Positions 45,814-57,593 of a stretch of DNA of 64,000 bases are shown one piece after another (position 1 is the first letter of the stretch; every line of letters begins with the position of its first letter). Source of the DNA: VAZQ01 sp963807865 (GTDB lineage Bacteria; Pseudomonadota; Alphaproteobacteria; Rhizobiales; Xanthobacteraceae); NCBI GenBank assembly GCA_963807865.1, contig CAWEDK010000016.1, positions 169,085-233,084 on the forward strand. The letters run 5' to 3'. The position numbers were made by a program, and so were the translations under genes. The notes under the pieces were generated by a model, which searched no databases, was not told where the DNA came from, and saw nothing but the letters and a program-made list of their open reading frames with translations.

Positions 45814-48506
45814 ATGCCCGCCATGTTCCGCCCCCGCCTGTTCCAGCCGTTCTCGCGCCGCGCGATGCGCCACGCCGCGACCGTGCTCGCGCTGGTGCTG
45901 CTTGCCGGTACGATCGGCGCCGCCGCGCCGCGCCTCGCCGGCGACCTCACGCCCGGCAAACTGCCGAAGTCCGTCGTCCCGACACACTACGCCATCGATC
46001 TCGCAGCTCAATCCCGACACCCTCAAGGTCGACGGCTTCGAGGTCATCGACATCGAGGTGCGCGAGCCGACCGCGCGGCTCGTGCTCAATGCCGACGAGA
46101 TCAAGATCACCCGCGCCACCATCGACCGGAAGCCGCGCGGCGCCACCGATCACCTACGACGACGATGCCGAAACCGTCACCCTCACCTTCCCGCGCCCGC
46201 TCGAGGTCGGGCAGCCACAAGCTGCGCATCGCGTTCACGGCGCAGATCCACCGGTCGGGGCCCGGCCTCTATTACGTCGACTACCGCACCGACAGCGGCA
46301 GCAAGCGGCTGATCTCCAGCCATCTGGCGCCCGCCGACGCCCGCCGGGTCTTTCCGGTATGGGACGAGCCGGCGCTGAAGGCCACATTCGCGCTCACCGT
46401 CACGGTGCCGCGCGCCTACACGGCCGTCAGCAACATGCCGGTCGCGCGCGAGGACCCGGCCGGGCCGAACGCGAAGAAGATCTCCTTCTCGACCACTCCG
46501 AAAATGTCGAGCTATCTCGTCGAACTGACGGCGGGTGAGCTCGAGCAGATCAGCGGCGAGGTCGACGGCGTCGCGATCAATGTCTTCACCATCGCCGGCA
46601 AGCGCGAACAGGGACGGTTTGCGCTGCAGAGCGCGATCGACCTGCTGCGCTACTTCAACGACTATTTCGGCCTGAAGTATCCGCTGCCCAAGCTCGACCT
46701 GATCGCGATCCCGAACGGCCATGTCAGCGCCATGGAGCATTGGGGCGCCATCACGTTCAGCGAAAGCTACCTGCTGTTCGACCCGCGGACGCATGCCGGC
46801 AGCGCCCGGCGCGGCATCTTTGCGCTGATCGCGCACGAGATCGCCCACCAATGGTTCGGCAACCTCGTCACCATGACGCTGGTGGGACAATCTCTGGCTC
46901 AACGAAGGCTTCGCCACCTGGATGGAATCCAAGGCGACCGAGCATTTCCATCCGCGCTGGCGGACCTGGCTCAACAATTACGACGAGAAGCAGGGCGCGA
47001 TGCGGCAGGATGCCAACGGCACCGCGCATCCGATCCGCCAGGCCGGTGAACGACAAGTCCGAAGCCTCGGAGATGTTCGACGACATCACCTACAACAAGG
47101 CCGGCGCCATCGTGCGCATGCTGGAAGGATATCTGGGCCCCGAGGTGTTCCGCGCCGGCGTGCGCAAATACTTGACCGACCACGCCTACGGCAACACCAC
47201 GCCGGCCGACCTCTGGCGCGCGCTCGAAGCTGTCTCCGGCAAGCCCGTGACCGCCGTTGCGACCGCCTTCATCGAGCAGAGCGGCGTCCCGCTGGTCGTC
47301 GCCGAAACCAAGTGCATCGACGGCGCGCAGCGCATCACGCTGCGCCAGGAGCGCTTCACGCTGCCGGGAGCCGAGCGGACGGCCGGCTCTGGCATATCCC
47401 AATCGCCGGTCAAGCTGGTGAATGGACAGCGGCCGCTCGAACCAGTCCTGCTGACGCAGGCCGCCGATCGAGATCGCCGCCGGCCGCTGCGGCGAAGCGG
47501 TCAAGCTCAACGTCGGCGACACCGGCTATTATCGCGTGCAGTACGATGACGCGATGCGAGCGGCGCTGACCAAATCGTTCGCGCTGCTTGCCGCCGGCCG
47601 ACCGCGTCAACCTTCTGGCCGACACCTGGGCGCTTGGTGGAAGCAGGGCGCGGCTCGCCCGACGCCTATCTCGACCTGGTCGAGCAGATCGGCGACGACA
47701 GCCGCCCGGTCTGGGATCAGGTGATGCGGCGTGCTCAAGCAGATCGACCGTCTCCAACTACAATCGTCCCGAGCGCGCGGCCTTCCAGGCGCATGCGCGC
47801 GCCAAGCTCCGCCCGGTGCTCGACCGCATCACCTGGGACGCGCCGCGCCCCGAGGGCGACGGCACCGGCGCACTGCGGGCGGAACTGGTTCGCACGCTGG
47901 GACGGCTCGGGGATGAGCGAAGTTCTGACTGAAGCCAGTCACCGGTTCGCGGTGTTCCAGCAGCGGCCCGAATCGTTGCGGCCGGACCTGCGGGACGCGG
48001 TCGTGCGATTTGCCGGCATCGCGGCCGACCGAAGCACCTACGACACGCTGCTCGCACTGGCCCGCAAATCTTCGCGGCCGCGAACGCGAGCGCTATTATG
48101 CGGCGGCCGCGAGCGCGCGCGATCCGGCGCTGGCGCGCGAGACGCTCGGCCTGATGCTCGGCGGGTGAACTGCCCTCGAGCGTGATCGGCAGCATGCTCA
48201 ATGCGATGGCGTCGGACGGCGGTCACGCCGAATTGGCCTGGGCGATTCGTGCGGAGAAATTTCAAGACGCTGGCCGACAGGCAAGGCTCTTCGTTCCGCA
48301 ACTATTTCGTTCCCAATTTGATGAAGAACTTCAGCGATCGGGCGCAAGCCAACGAACTGGCCAATTTTGCGCCGATGCAGGCAAGCGACAGCGCGCGCGA
48401 GGCCGCCAAAGAGGCGGAGGACGACATCAGGTTCGATGCGGACTTGAAGGCGCGGGCGCTACCCGCCATCGACGAGTGGGTCAGACGGCGTACCACGCGC
48501 GGCTGA
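45814..48506 (+). pseudogene. M1-family aminopeptidase, interrupted by about ten frameshifts
   Basis: Across the frames one can read an exported M1 metallopeptidase: signal peptide (MRHAATVLALVLLAGTIGA), N-terminal beta domain, the exopeptidase motif as HVSAMEHWGAITF (His for the usual Asn of GAMEN), zinc site HEIAHQWFGN, then WLNEGFATWMESKATEHFHPRW in another frame, and an ERAP1-like helical C-terminus ending in RNYFVPNLMKNFSD. Breaks occur near 46005, 46146, 46208, 46886, 47042, 47390 and several later points. Every one I could resolve (CTcGCAG, GCCaCCG, GTCGGgCAGC, ACGcTGG, GCCgGTG) is a one-base insertion. The count and sameness point to poor consensus rather than slow decay. Confidence 0.8.
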
Positions 48507-48650
48507 CCGCTAAGCGCCGTTTCTTTTCCGCGATCACCCGCTGCAGCTTCTTCTGATAGTCTGCGACGCATTGGTGCGGCAGAACTGGTGACGGTTGTAG
48601 TAGTGCCGGATGAGACCGAACGGCCCGTGACAGCAATGACACCTTTTCAT
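48481..48650 (-). pseudogene. Tiny Cys-rich (zinc-ribbon-like) protein, one base short
   Basis: The frame starts MKRCHCCHGPFGLIRHYY, NRHQFCRT and, after a missing base near 48571-48573, continues CVADYQKKLQRVIAEKKRRL to a stop at 48481. Joined it is 56 residues with a CxxC...C...C set able to bind one zinc. Its ATG overlaps the stop of the upstream tiny gene (ATGA). Its end overlaps the end of the convergent aminopeptidase gene by 26 bp. Confidence 0.5.
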
Positions 48651-48814
48651 GACGCAGTTCGTACGCTCGTCTGCCGATCTTCGACGCCCTCGGCGCAGAA
48701 CTCGTTGCAGGTGTATTGGTTCCCGACGACGCGCCATTGCTGGACTCGTCCTTCGACGACCGGGAATGGATTTCCGCAGCAGGCGCAGCGGCCGAATTTC
48801 GCAGTGTTGGACAT
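48647..48814 (-). CDS. Tiny Cys4 zinc-finger-like protein
   Basis: This 55-residue protein has CACCGNPF near the front and YTCNEFCAEG later, a four-cysteine set of zinc-ribbon type. GAGAG lies before the ATG. It is coupled to the next tiny gene by an ATGA overlap. No family is recognised. Two adjacent, different, four-Cys mini-proteins suggest a shared role such as nucleic-acid or protein binding. Confidence 0.5.
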   Translation of the reverse strand: MSNTAKFGRCACCGNPFPVVEGRVQQWRVVGNQYTCNEFCAEGVEDRQTSVRTAS

Positions 48815-49036
48815 GGCTCTCTCCTCTGGCGTTGCCAACTGATGGGAGCAGCATGCCGGTCCAGCGTCCGCCGCACTGTGCTGACCATCACGAGGTTGCG
48901 GGTTTTCTCCCGAGGGGCCACCGCGGCCGGTGGAACTCACGCCGGAACGGCGATTTGACCGCTGTGCTGCCGCGGCTCTTGCGCTAATCTGCCGCACGAT
49001 TTCGCGAGAATGATTCTCACCAAGGGGCAACCCCCG

Positions 49037-49720
49037 ATGGCGAAACCGGCGCTCCCGCCCGACAATCTGTTTTCGGCCCTTCCCGGCGAACTCTCACGCC
49101 GGCTGTTCGCGGAGGCGCGCGTCCAGACGTGACGGCCGACCAGGTGGTGTTTCTCGCCGGCGACGCCGGCGACGGCTGCTACCGCGTGGAGGAAGGCCTG
49201 CTCAAGGTCAACGTGATCACGCCCGGCGGAGCCGAACGCATCCTGGCGATCCTCGGGCCGGGATCGATCGTCGGAGAACTGTCGATGATCGACGGCTCGG
49301 CCCGCTCGGCCTCGGTCTCGGCGCTGCGCGAATTCGAAGCTGAGCTTCATCAGCCGCTCGGTATTCGAGGCTTTCGGCCGGGCCAATCCGGAGATCCATC
49401 AGCAATTGATGGTGCTGCTGGCGCGCCGCTTGCGGGACACCAACAACGCGCTGGCGGCAACGAGCTTCCTGTCGGTGAAGGGACGCGTCGCACGCGCCCT
49501 GCTCAGCCTCGCGGAAGCATTCGGCCATGACGTCGGCGGCGGCCGCATTCTGATCCGGCAGAAGATGACGCAGTCGGACCTCGGCGCCATGGCGGGGATC
49601 GCGCGGGAAAACGTCAGCCGCATCCTCAAGGAATGGACCGACAAGTCGCTGATAAGCCGCCTCGCCGGCTATTACTGCCTGGAAAAGAAGGCGGTCATCG
49701 AGCGCGAAGCCGAGATGTAA
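49037..49720 (+). pseudogene. Crp/Fnr-family transcriptional regulator, two frameshifts
   Basis: Joined, the gene encodes about 227 residues: a cyclic-nucleotide-type beta-barrel (VVFLAGDAGDGCYRVEEGLLKVNVITPGGAERILAILGPGSIVGELSMIDG) and a Crp winged helix (KMTQSDLGAMAGIARENVSRILKEW). One base is missing near 49129 (AQT then LTADQV) and one is extra near 49335 before LSFISRSVFEAFG. The effector may be cAMP/cGMP, which the two cyclases nearby could make; there is no N-terminal Cys set for an Fe-S cluster. Confidence 0.82.
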
Positions 49721-49764
49721 GGCGCACCGCCCGACGTGGCGCCGCGCGAATTTGACTCCTCAGG

Positions 49765-50385
49765 CTACGGCGGCGGCGGCATCGCGGAAAGCTGCAGCTC
49801 GTTGGTATGCAGCCGCGCCACCACCAGGCGTAGCAGGTAGAAGCCGAACTGCGGGTTCTGGAAATAGAGCTCCTTGAACCGGTCATAGGTGATGGTGGCG
49901 GCCCGTACGTCGGTCTTGCAGCGGACCGTCATGATGCGCCGGCCGTCGTCGGTGAACAGCCCGATCTCACCCAGCAGCGTACCGCTGCCGGCCGTCTTGC
50001 CGATTTCGACGATCTCGACTTCGCCCGAGAGAATGTAGAACGCCTTGTCGGCGATGTCGCCGCGCCGGATGATGACTTCGCCGGCCGCGAACTGCGTTGG
50101 GCGCATATACTCGAGCAGCCAACTGACATTCATGTCGGTCTTTGCGGCGGCGTCAACGTTGCGGATGAGCTTGACCATGTCCCGCAGCCGGATGGCGTTG
50201 AGCGGCAGCAGCACGGCGTTGAGCAGCACCGTCGGGTAGGTGCCGTGGTTGAATGAATAGATCATCGCCAGCATGTTCGCGGCGATCGCGGCGAACCGCA
50301 GCGGGATGATGGTTTTCGAGTTGGCGGCATAGAGGCTCGCCGCGGCGGCGGCGTAGCCGACCAGTTCCACTGCCAGATGTTGCAT
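49765..50385 (-). CDS. Membrane protein with a cyclic-nucleotide-binding domain
   Basis: This 206-residue protein begins with about three hydrophobic segments (residues 1-65) resembling YgjV-like membrane proteins, followed by a cNMP-binding barrel: TQFAAGEVIIRRGDIADKAFYILSGEVEIVEIG and GTLLGEIGLFTDDGRRIMTVRC, where GEIGLF...RR resembles the phosphate-binding cassette. No enzymatic or DNA-binding domain follows. It probably reports cyclic-nucleotide levels at the membrane; partner unknown. It is convergent with the Crp/Fnr gene. Confidence 0.75.
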   Translation of the reverse strand: MQHLAVELVGYAAAAASLYAANSKTIIPLRFAAIAANMLAMIYSFNHGTYPTVLLNAVLLPLNAIRLRDMVKLIRNVDAAAKTDMNVSWLLEYMRPTQFAAGEVIIRRGDIADKAFYILSGEVEIVEIGKTAGSGTLLGEIGLFTDDGRRIMTVRCKTDVRAATITYDRFKELYFQNPQFGFYLLRLVVARLHTNELQLSAMPPPP

Positions 50386-50490
50386 CGCGTGGCCTGTTTC
50401 TCATGCGGGCGTCGCCCGGCGCCGCTCCAATACTGTTGCGGTGGCGCGGACAATCCAATGCCTCCGCTAGAGATTTTTCGGGCGGACTGA

Positions 50491-50600
50491 TCTCTCCGCT
50501 CGTCCCCACGGAAGCGCGGACCCAGTGCGCAGAGAGGCCCAATCTTGCCTAGCAGAGAACAAGGACTGGATGCCCGCGTTCGCGGGCATGAGCGGAGAGA
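50491..50600. repeat. Intergenic palindrome with TCTCTCCGCTC / GAGCGGAGAGA arms
   Basis: Outer arms are TCTCTCCGCTCGTCCCCACG and CATGAGCGGAGAGA, with inner CCCAGT/ACTGGA and a small CCCGCGTTCGCGGG hairpin. It resembles the element at 22188-22260 and part of it (CGCTTGTCACCACGGAAGCG) recurs at 50627. Confidence 0.65.
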
Positions 50601-50827
50601 GCCCTGCCATGGCTCCGCTTGTCACCACGGAAGCGACGCTGCCCACGAACCACACCTCAAGACGCTGGTTGACGCTTGCGCCGGAATAAACGGGGTGCGC
50701 GGCTCGGCGGCGGCCGGAGCGCAATCGACCAAAGTGTGATCACCAACACGCCGGGGCCGGCGAGCCCGCACTAAGGTTCACCATCAACAACGCGCCGGAC
50801 AATCCGGCCAGCCCTCGGAGCCCCGTC

Positions 50828-50962
50828 ATGAACAGCTTCTCCAACACCCAGTCCGCTTCCCCCGCCACCGCCGCCGACAACGCTCAGGGCGCGCACGAGG
50901 AGATCGACTGGGAAGAGCGCCGCTGGCAGATGGAATGGGACCGCCGCAACGTCGAGGACTGA
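50828..50962 (+). CDS. 44-residue acidic, tryptophan-containing small protein
   Basis: The frame reads MNSFSNTQSASPATAADNAQ, then a charged tail EEIDWEERRWQMEWDRRNVED. GGAG lies before the ATG, and a strong terminator follows 29 bp after the stop, which supports a real transcript unit. The first half is likely disordered; the second could be an amphipathic helix with three Trp. No family is recognised. Confidence 0.5.
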   Translation: MNSFSNTQSASPATAADNAQGAHEEIDWEERRWQMEWDRRNVED

Positions 50963-50990
50963 CGCGGCATCAGCTTCCGAATTCAACCAA

Positions 50991-51013
50991 AAGGCCGCCC
51001 CAGGGGCGGCCTT
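50991..51013 (+). terminator. Rho-independent terminator-like hairpin after the 44-residue gene
   Basis: A perfect 11-bp stem AAGGCCGCCCC / GGGGCGGCCTT has a one-base gap between arms, so the folded loop would use the innermost pairs. The following bases are only weakly T-rich (TGTGCATT), so it may work in part through Rho. Confidence 0.6.
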
Positions 51014-51050
51014 GTGCATTCCACCTGCAACTTTTCGGGATTATCCGGCC

Positions 51051-51093
51051 GCATGATCTTGTCCGAAAAGTCTGCAACTTTTCGGGATCATGC
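51051..51093. repeat. GCATGATC...GATCATGC palindromic repeat
   Basis: The arms are GCATGATC + CCGAAAAGT and ACTTTTCGG + GATCATGC around CTGCA. A partial copy of one arm (CTGCAACTTTTCGGGATTAT) lies at 51025-51044. Elements of this form are scattered in Bradyrhizobium-like genomes. It lies between convergent genes. Confidence 0.75.
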
Positions 51094-51094
51094 T

Positions 51095-52015
51095 CTATTC
51101 GGGAGGCTCGGTCGCCGTGAACGACCGCACGCGGTCGCCTTCGCGCAGGAAGGCGCCAGCGCGCGCCACGACCATGTCGCCCTCGAACAATCCTTCGCGG
51201 ATTTCGGCCTGGCCGGCCGCCATCAGGCCGACGGTCACGCGCCGCGATTCGACCCTGCCGTCGCGCACCACCTGCACGACCGGGCCGCCCGAATCATACA
51301 ACACCGCCGAGAGCGGTACCGCCGTGCCGCAGCGCTGCGCGATGTCGATCCTGGCGCGGCCGAAGGCGCCGGCGCGCAGCCGCGCGTCGCTGCCGATGAA
51401 CACACGCACCTGGCCGAGCTGGGTAGCCTGGTTGATGCTGCCCGAAATCAGCCGCACCCGGCCGGGCAACCCGCCCACGCCGACGATCTCGACCGCCGCC
51501 GCCTGATTGGGCGCCAGGGTCGCGAGGGTATTGACCGGAGTTTCGGCCAACAATTCCATCTCGCCCTGCGCGGCGATGCGAAACAGCGGCGGTCCCCGCC
51601 CCGACGCAAGCGCGCCGACGACGGCGGCGGATGACACCACGGTTCCGGCGGCCGGGGCCCGCACCGGAACTGCCGCTCCAGTGCCCTGCCCTTCGGGCGG
51701 CGCAAGCCGCGCCAGAATTTGTCCCGCGACCACGGTATCGCCGGGCTCGACCTGGACCTGCGTGATCTGCAGCCCCTCGCGATCCGGCCGGACCAGCACC
51801 TCGGTTCTCGGCCCGAGCACGCCGGTAACCTGCAACGTGTCCGCGAAGCAGATGTTCTTGGTGCGGATCACCGTCACGGCGCGTTCGGTCATGCGCTCGG
51901 CCTCGCGCTTGGCGGGCGCGGCGAACAGGACATCCGGCACGGCGATGCCGAGTGCGACGGCGGCCGTCATCCACAGCTTCGCAACGGACACCGGACGGAC
52001 ACTTGGGCTGCTCAT
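51095..52015 (-). CDS. RND efflux periplasmic adaptor (HlyD/MFP family), orphan
   Basis: This 306-residue protein has a signal or anchor segment (WMTAAVALGIAVPDVLFA), a lipoyl-like half with VEPGDTVVAGQILARLAPP and VRAPAAGTVVSS, then a beta-barrel domain (GRVRLISGSINQATQLGQVRVFIG) and a membrane-proximal end (EGLFEGDMVVARAGAFLREGDRVR). The hairpin between lipoyl halves is very short. It would link an inner-membrane pump to an outer-membrane channel, but no pump gene is adjacent. The start at 52015 is chosen; the frame further upstream is a shadow of the cyclase gene. Confidence 0.82.
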   Translation of the reverse strand: MSSPSVRPVSVAKLWMTAAVALGIAVPDVLFAAPAKREAERMTERAVTVIRTKNICFADTLQVTGVLGPRTEVLVRPDREGLQITQVQVEPGDTVVAGQILARLAPPEGQGTGAAVPVRAPAAGTVVSSAAVVGALASGRGPPLFRIAAQGEMELLAETPVNTLATLAPNQAAAVEIVGVGGLPGRVRLISGSINQATQLGQVRVFIGSDARLRAGAFGRARIDIAQRCGTAVPLSAVLYDSGGPVVQVVRDGRVESRRVTVGLMAAGQAEIREGLFEGDMVVARAGAFLREGDRVRSFTATEPPE

Positions 52016-52122
52016 ACCATCGGCCTGGTTTCGCCGCGCGCCGCGCACGATGGCGGCGGCAACGTGCGGGAATGTGAACCAATCGCGCGGGCGCGGCAAG
52101 GATCGCGCCGGGAGGCGCGGCG

Positions 52123-53302
52123 CTACGACACCTGGGCGGTCTCGGCCGGCGGCGGGGGCAGCGCGCCGCGCCAGTTCACGATCTCGTAGGCGGCGACCGG
52201 CGCGGTGAAGCCTTTCAGCGTCAATTCGCCGATCGGCGTCGCCTCGACGCAATGCTCTACCGCGCTGAAGGCGCGTTGTCCGACCACGATCTGGCCCGGG
52301 CGGGCTTCGTCGCACAGCCGCGAGGCGAGATTGATGACGCTGCCGATCGCGGTGTATTCGCGGCGCTGCTCGAAGCCGATCTGGCCGAGCGTGGCGTAGC
52401 CCGAGGCGATACCGACGCCGAAGCCGAGCCGGTGGCCCTTGCGCTGCCACTGCGCCGACAGCTTGTCGACCTGCCCGCGCATCTCGAGCGCGAGCTGGAC
52501 GGCGCGCTCGGTGTGGTCGGCGCATTGGATCGGATCATTGAACACGATCATGATGCCGTCGCCGGCGAAGCGGTCGAGCGTGCCTTCGTAGCGGAAGATC
52601 AGCTCGCCGAGGCTCTCGTGGTATTCGCGCAGCACCGCCATCACCTCTTCGGGCTCGCTGCGCTCGGTGAAGGCGGTGAAGCCGCGCAGGTCGCAGAACA
52701 CCACCGTGACCTCGCGGCGGTGGCTCGCGAGCATCGCCTCGGCGGCGTCCCCGGAGGCGATCATTCGCGCCACCTGCGGCGCCAGAAACCGCTGCAGCCG
52801 GCCGATGCGGTCGATCTCCGCGAGCTGGGTCGGCGACCCGCTGTTCGAGCTGCTGGTTCCAGGCCGACAGCTCCTCGGTCTGCTCCTTGAGCTTTTCGGC
52901 CTGCTGATGGACGGTGTCGTGCAGTTCCTTGATGCGCAGCAGCGAGCGCACCCGCGCCACCAGCGCCGCCTGTTCGAACGGCTTGGTGAGATAGTCGTCG
53001 CCGCCGGCTTCGAGCCCGACCACCATGTCGCGCGGATCGGCCTTGGCGGTCACCATGATGACCGGCACGAATTTCAGCTTGGCGTCCTGCTTGAGTTCCT
53101 TGAGCACCGCGATGCCGTCGAGCTTCGGCATCATGATGTCGAGCAGCACGAGGTCGGGGTCGAGCGCGCGCGCCTGCGCCAGCGCCTCCTCGCCGTCCGC
53201 GGCAGTGACCACCTCGTAGCCCTGGGCGTTAAGCCGGACCCGCAGGATCTCGACATTGGTCGGATTGTCGTCGACCACCAGAATGCGCGGCGGAGTTCGC
53301 AA
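52123..53302 (-). pseudogene. Response regulator-adenylate/guanylate cyclase fusion, frameshifted
   Basis: Joined, this 392-residue protein has a receiver domain (ILVVDDNPTNVEIL, phospho-Asp in LVLLDIMMPK, Lys in DYLTKPFEQ), a coiled-coil linker (about 125-165) and a class III cyclase domain (VTVVFCDLRGFTAFTER, FAGDGIMIVFNDP, GSVINLASRLCDEARPG). An extra C near 52837-52838 breaks the linker: GTCGCCGACCCAGCTC for GTCGCCGACCAGCTC, restoring RVADQLAEIDRIGRL. A phosphorelay-controlled cyclase fits the receiver and kinase genes just upstream on the same strand. Confidence 0.87.
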
Positions 53303-53320
53303 GTCCCAGCCTCCTTGGCG

Positions 53321-53682
53321 TCAGCTCAGGAACTCGCGCACCTTGGCGAGGATGACGCGCGGGCTGAACGGCTTGGCGAAATAGCCGTCGCAGCCGGCCG
53401 CCAGCGCCTTGGCCTCGTCGCCGGACAGCGCATAGGACGTCACCGCGATGATCGGAATGGCATTGAGCTCCGGATTGGCCTTGATGCGGCGCGTCGCCTC
53501 GTAACCGTCGACCAGCGGCAGTTGGATATCCATCAGGATCAGGTCCGGCCGGCATTCCGCCGCCATCGCCACGCCCTTCTCGCCGTCGAACGCCTCGATC
53601 ACCTCGAAGCCCGCGTTGGTGAGCAAATCGTTGAGGATGCGGCGGTTGTTCACCGTGTCCTCGACCACCAGAATGCGCTTGC

Positions 53683-53686
<4 letters not shown>
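53321..53686 (-). CDS. Single-domain response regulator (DivK/CheY-like)
   Basis: This 121-residue receiver has ILVVEDTVNNRRIL, the phospho-Asp in LILMDIQLPLVDG, Thr in VTSYA and Lys in GYFAKPFSPR. It has no output domain and resembles DivK. Its ATG overlaps the kinase stop (ATGA), so it is probably phosphorylated by that kinase, and it lies 18 bp before the receiver-cyclase gene. Confidence 0.92.
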
Positions 53687-56041
<2,355 letters not shown>

Positions 56042-56357
56042 CGGAATTCTCGTATCGACTCAAACGTTTATGAACCCGGCGCGGGCCCGCCGCAAGCCTA
56101 CCCATCGTCGCTCCTTTGCCGCGGAGACGGGGTGGAACCCGTCGGCGCGCGTTTCACCGCAGCATTTCGGGTGCAACCCGGCACAGCGCGCGGCGGATCG
56201 CAGATCGGGAACCACGGTTTCTTCTTATGTCGAACGAGCCGCGGTTTCCGTTCAGCACACGCTCACTCAGCCTGCCGTGTCCCGGGCGGCTCGCATTGCC
56301 TTCATGGGGGCGGCCAATGTCGCAGCATCACCAAAGTTGCCCCGCCAGCGGGAGCCG
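56042..56357. other. Intergenic region without a recognised gene
   Basis: These 316 bp lie between the kinase start and the end of the amidohydrolase gene. It should hold the promoter of the kinase operon. No supported frame, terminator or repeat was found. Confidence 0.4.
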
Positions 56358-57590
56358 TCACTCCGGCCGGTGGATGACCGGCGCAGCGCGGGTGAAGGTA
56401 CGGCGGCCGCGCTTCAGGCCGAACAGCGGCTGCGCCAGTTCGGCGACCGCGTTGGCCGGCGCCTCGCAGTCGAGCACCACCAGGTCGGCCGGGTGGCCCG
56501 CGGCGAGGCCATAGTCGCCGAGGTTCATCAGTTTCGCGGGCTGCGTCGTCACCATCGCAAAACAGTCGGAAAGCTCCGCGGACCGGCCGAGATGCGCGAT
56601 GTTGGCGTAGAGGTTTGCCATCCGGACCAGCGAGCAGTCGCCGTACGGCGTGAAGGGATTGAGCACGTTGTTGGTGGCGAGCGAGCACGTGACGCCGTGC
56701 TGGAGCAGCTTGTGGGCGGCGGCGACGCCGCGCGGGACATGGCGATCGTGGCCGCGTCCCATCAGGAACAGGTCGGTCGAGGGCAGCACGGTCACGGCGA
56801 CGCCGGCATCGGCGAGCCGCCGCGCGGCCGCGGTGAACAGGTCAGGCGGCAGCGCGGACAGCTTGGTGACATGACCGATCGCGACGCGGCCGCCGTAGCG
56901 GTGCTGCACCGTCTGCCGGCAGACCTCGTCGAGATCCATCCAGGACTCGTCGAGGTCGAAGTCGAGATGGAAATCGATATCGAGACCGAACTCCCGAGCA
57001 ATCGTAAAAATGCGCTCGATCTGCCCGTGCGGATTGCTGTCGGTGTAGGGACAGCCGCCGATCAGGTCAGCGCCGGACCTGCAAGCCGCGACCAGCAGCT
57101 CTTCCGCACCTGGATCGTTGAGCAATCCTTCCTGCGGAAAGACGCAAATCTCAAGATCGATGGCCCAGGCGAAATCCGCCTTCAACCGGCGGATGGCGTT
57201 GAAGCTGGTGAGCCCGACCCGCGGATCGACCTCGACATGGGTGCGCATGCGGGTGGTGCCCTGCACGATCGCCTTCTCCAGCGTGCGCCGCCCGCGTGCA
57301 TAGACATCGTCCTCGGTGAAGGCACGCTTGGCGGCGGCGACCTGTGCGATCGCCTCCTGCAACGTGCCCTCCTCCGACCGGCAGCGGTCGAGGATGCAGG
57401 ACTTGTCGAGATGGATGTGGGTCTCAACGAAGCCCGGGATGACAAGCCGTCCCGCGACATCTTCCACCGGAGCATCGGACGAGATGGCCGGCGACACCTC
57501 GGCGATCCTGCCACCGGCAATGCCGACATCGAAGGCGGCGCCGTCACGGCCGGCAATGCGGGCATTGCGAACGATGAGATCGAGCGGCAT
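56358..57590 (-). CDS. Cytosine-deaminase-like amidohydrolase
   Basis: This 410-residue metal-dependent hydrolase of the CodA branch has HIHLDK at 58-63, IDFHLDFDLDE and AIGHVTKLS for further His ligands, and PSTDLFLMGRGHD with the active-site Asp. It would deaminate or open a nitrogen heterocycle such as cytosine, isocytosine or a triazine-like compound in the cytoplasm. Its ATG is 3 bp after the stop of livMGF, so it is the last gene of that operon and probably acts on the imported solute. Exact substrate cannot be read from sequence. Confidence 0.87.
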   Translation of the reverse strand: MPLDLIVRNARIAGRDGAAFDVGIAGGRIAEVSPAISSDAPVEDVAGRLVIPGFVETHIHLDKSCILDRCRSEEGTLQEAIAQVAAAKRAFTEDDVYARGRRTLEKAIVQGTTRMRTHVEVDPRVGLTSFNAIRRLKADFAWAIDLEICVFPQEGLLNDPGAEELLVAACRSGADLIGGCPYTDSNPHGQIERIFTIAREFGLDIDFHLDFDLDESWMDLDEVCRQTVQHRYGGRVAIGHVTKLSALPPDLFTAAARRLADAGVAVTVLPSTDLFLMGRGHDRHVPRGVAAAHKLLQHGVTCSLATNNVLNPFTPYGDCSLVRMANLYANIAHLGRSAELSDCFAMVTTQPAKLMNLGDYGLAAGHPADLVVLDCEAPANAVAELAQPLFGLKRGRRTFTRAAPVIHRPE

Positions 57591-57593
57591 CGG

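Noticed and set aside
45814..48506. Programmed frameshifting in the M1 aminopeptidase
   Set aside because: There are about ten breaks, without slippery heptamers or stimulatory structures, and neighbours show the same type of damage; error is more likely.
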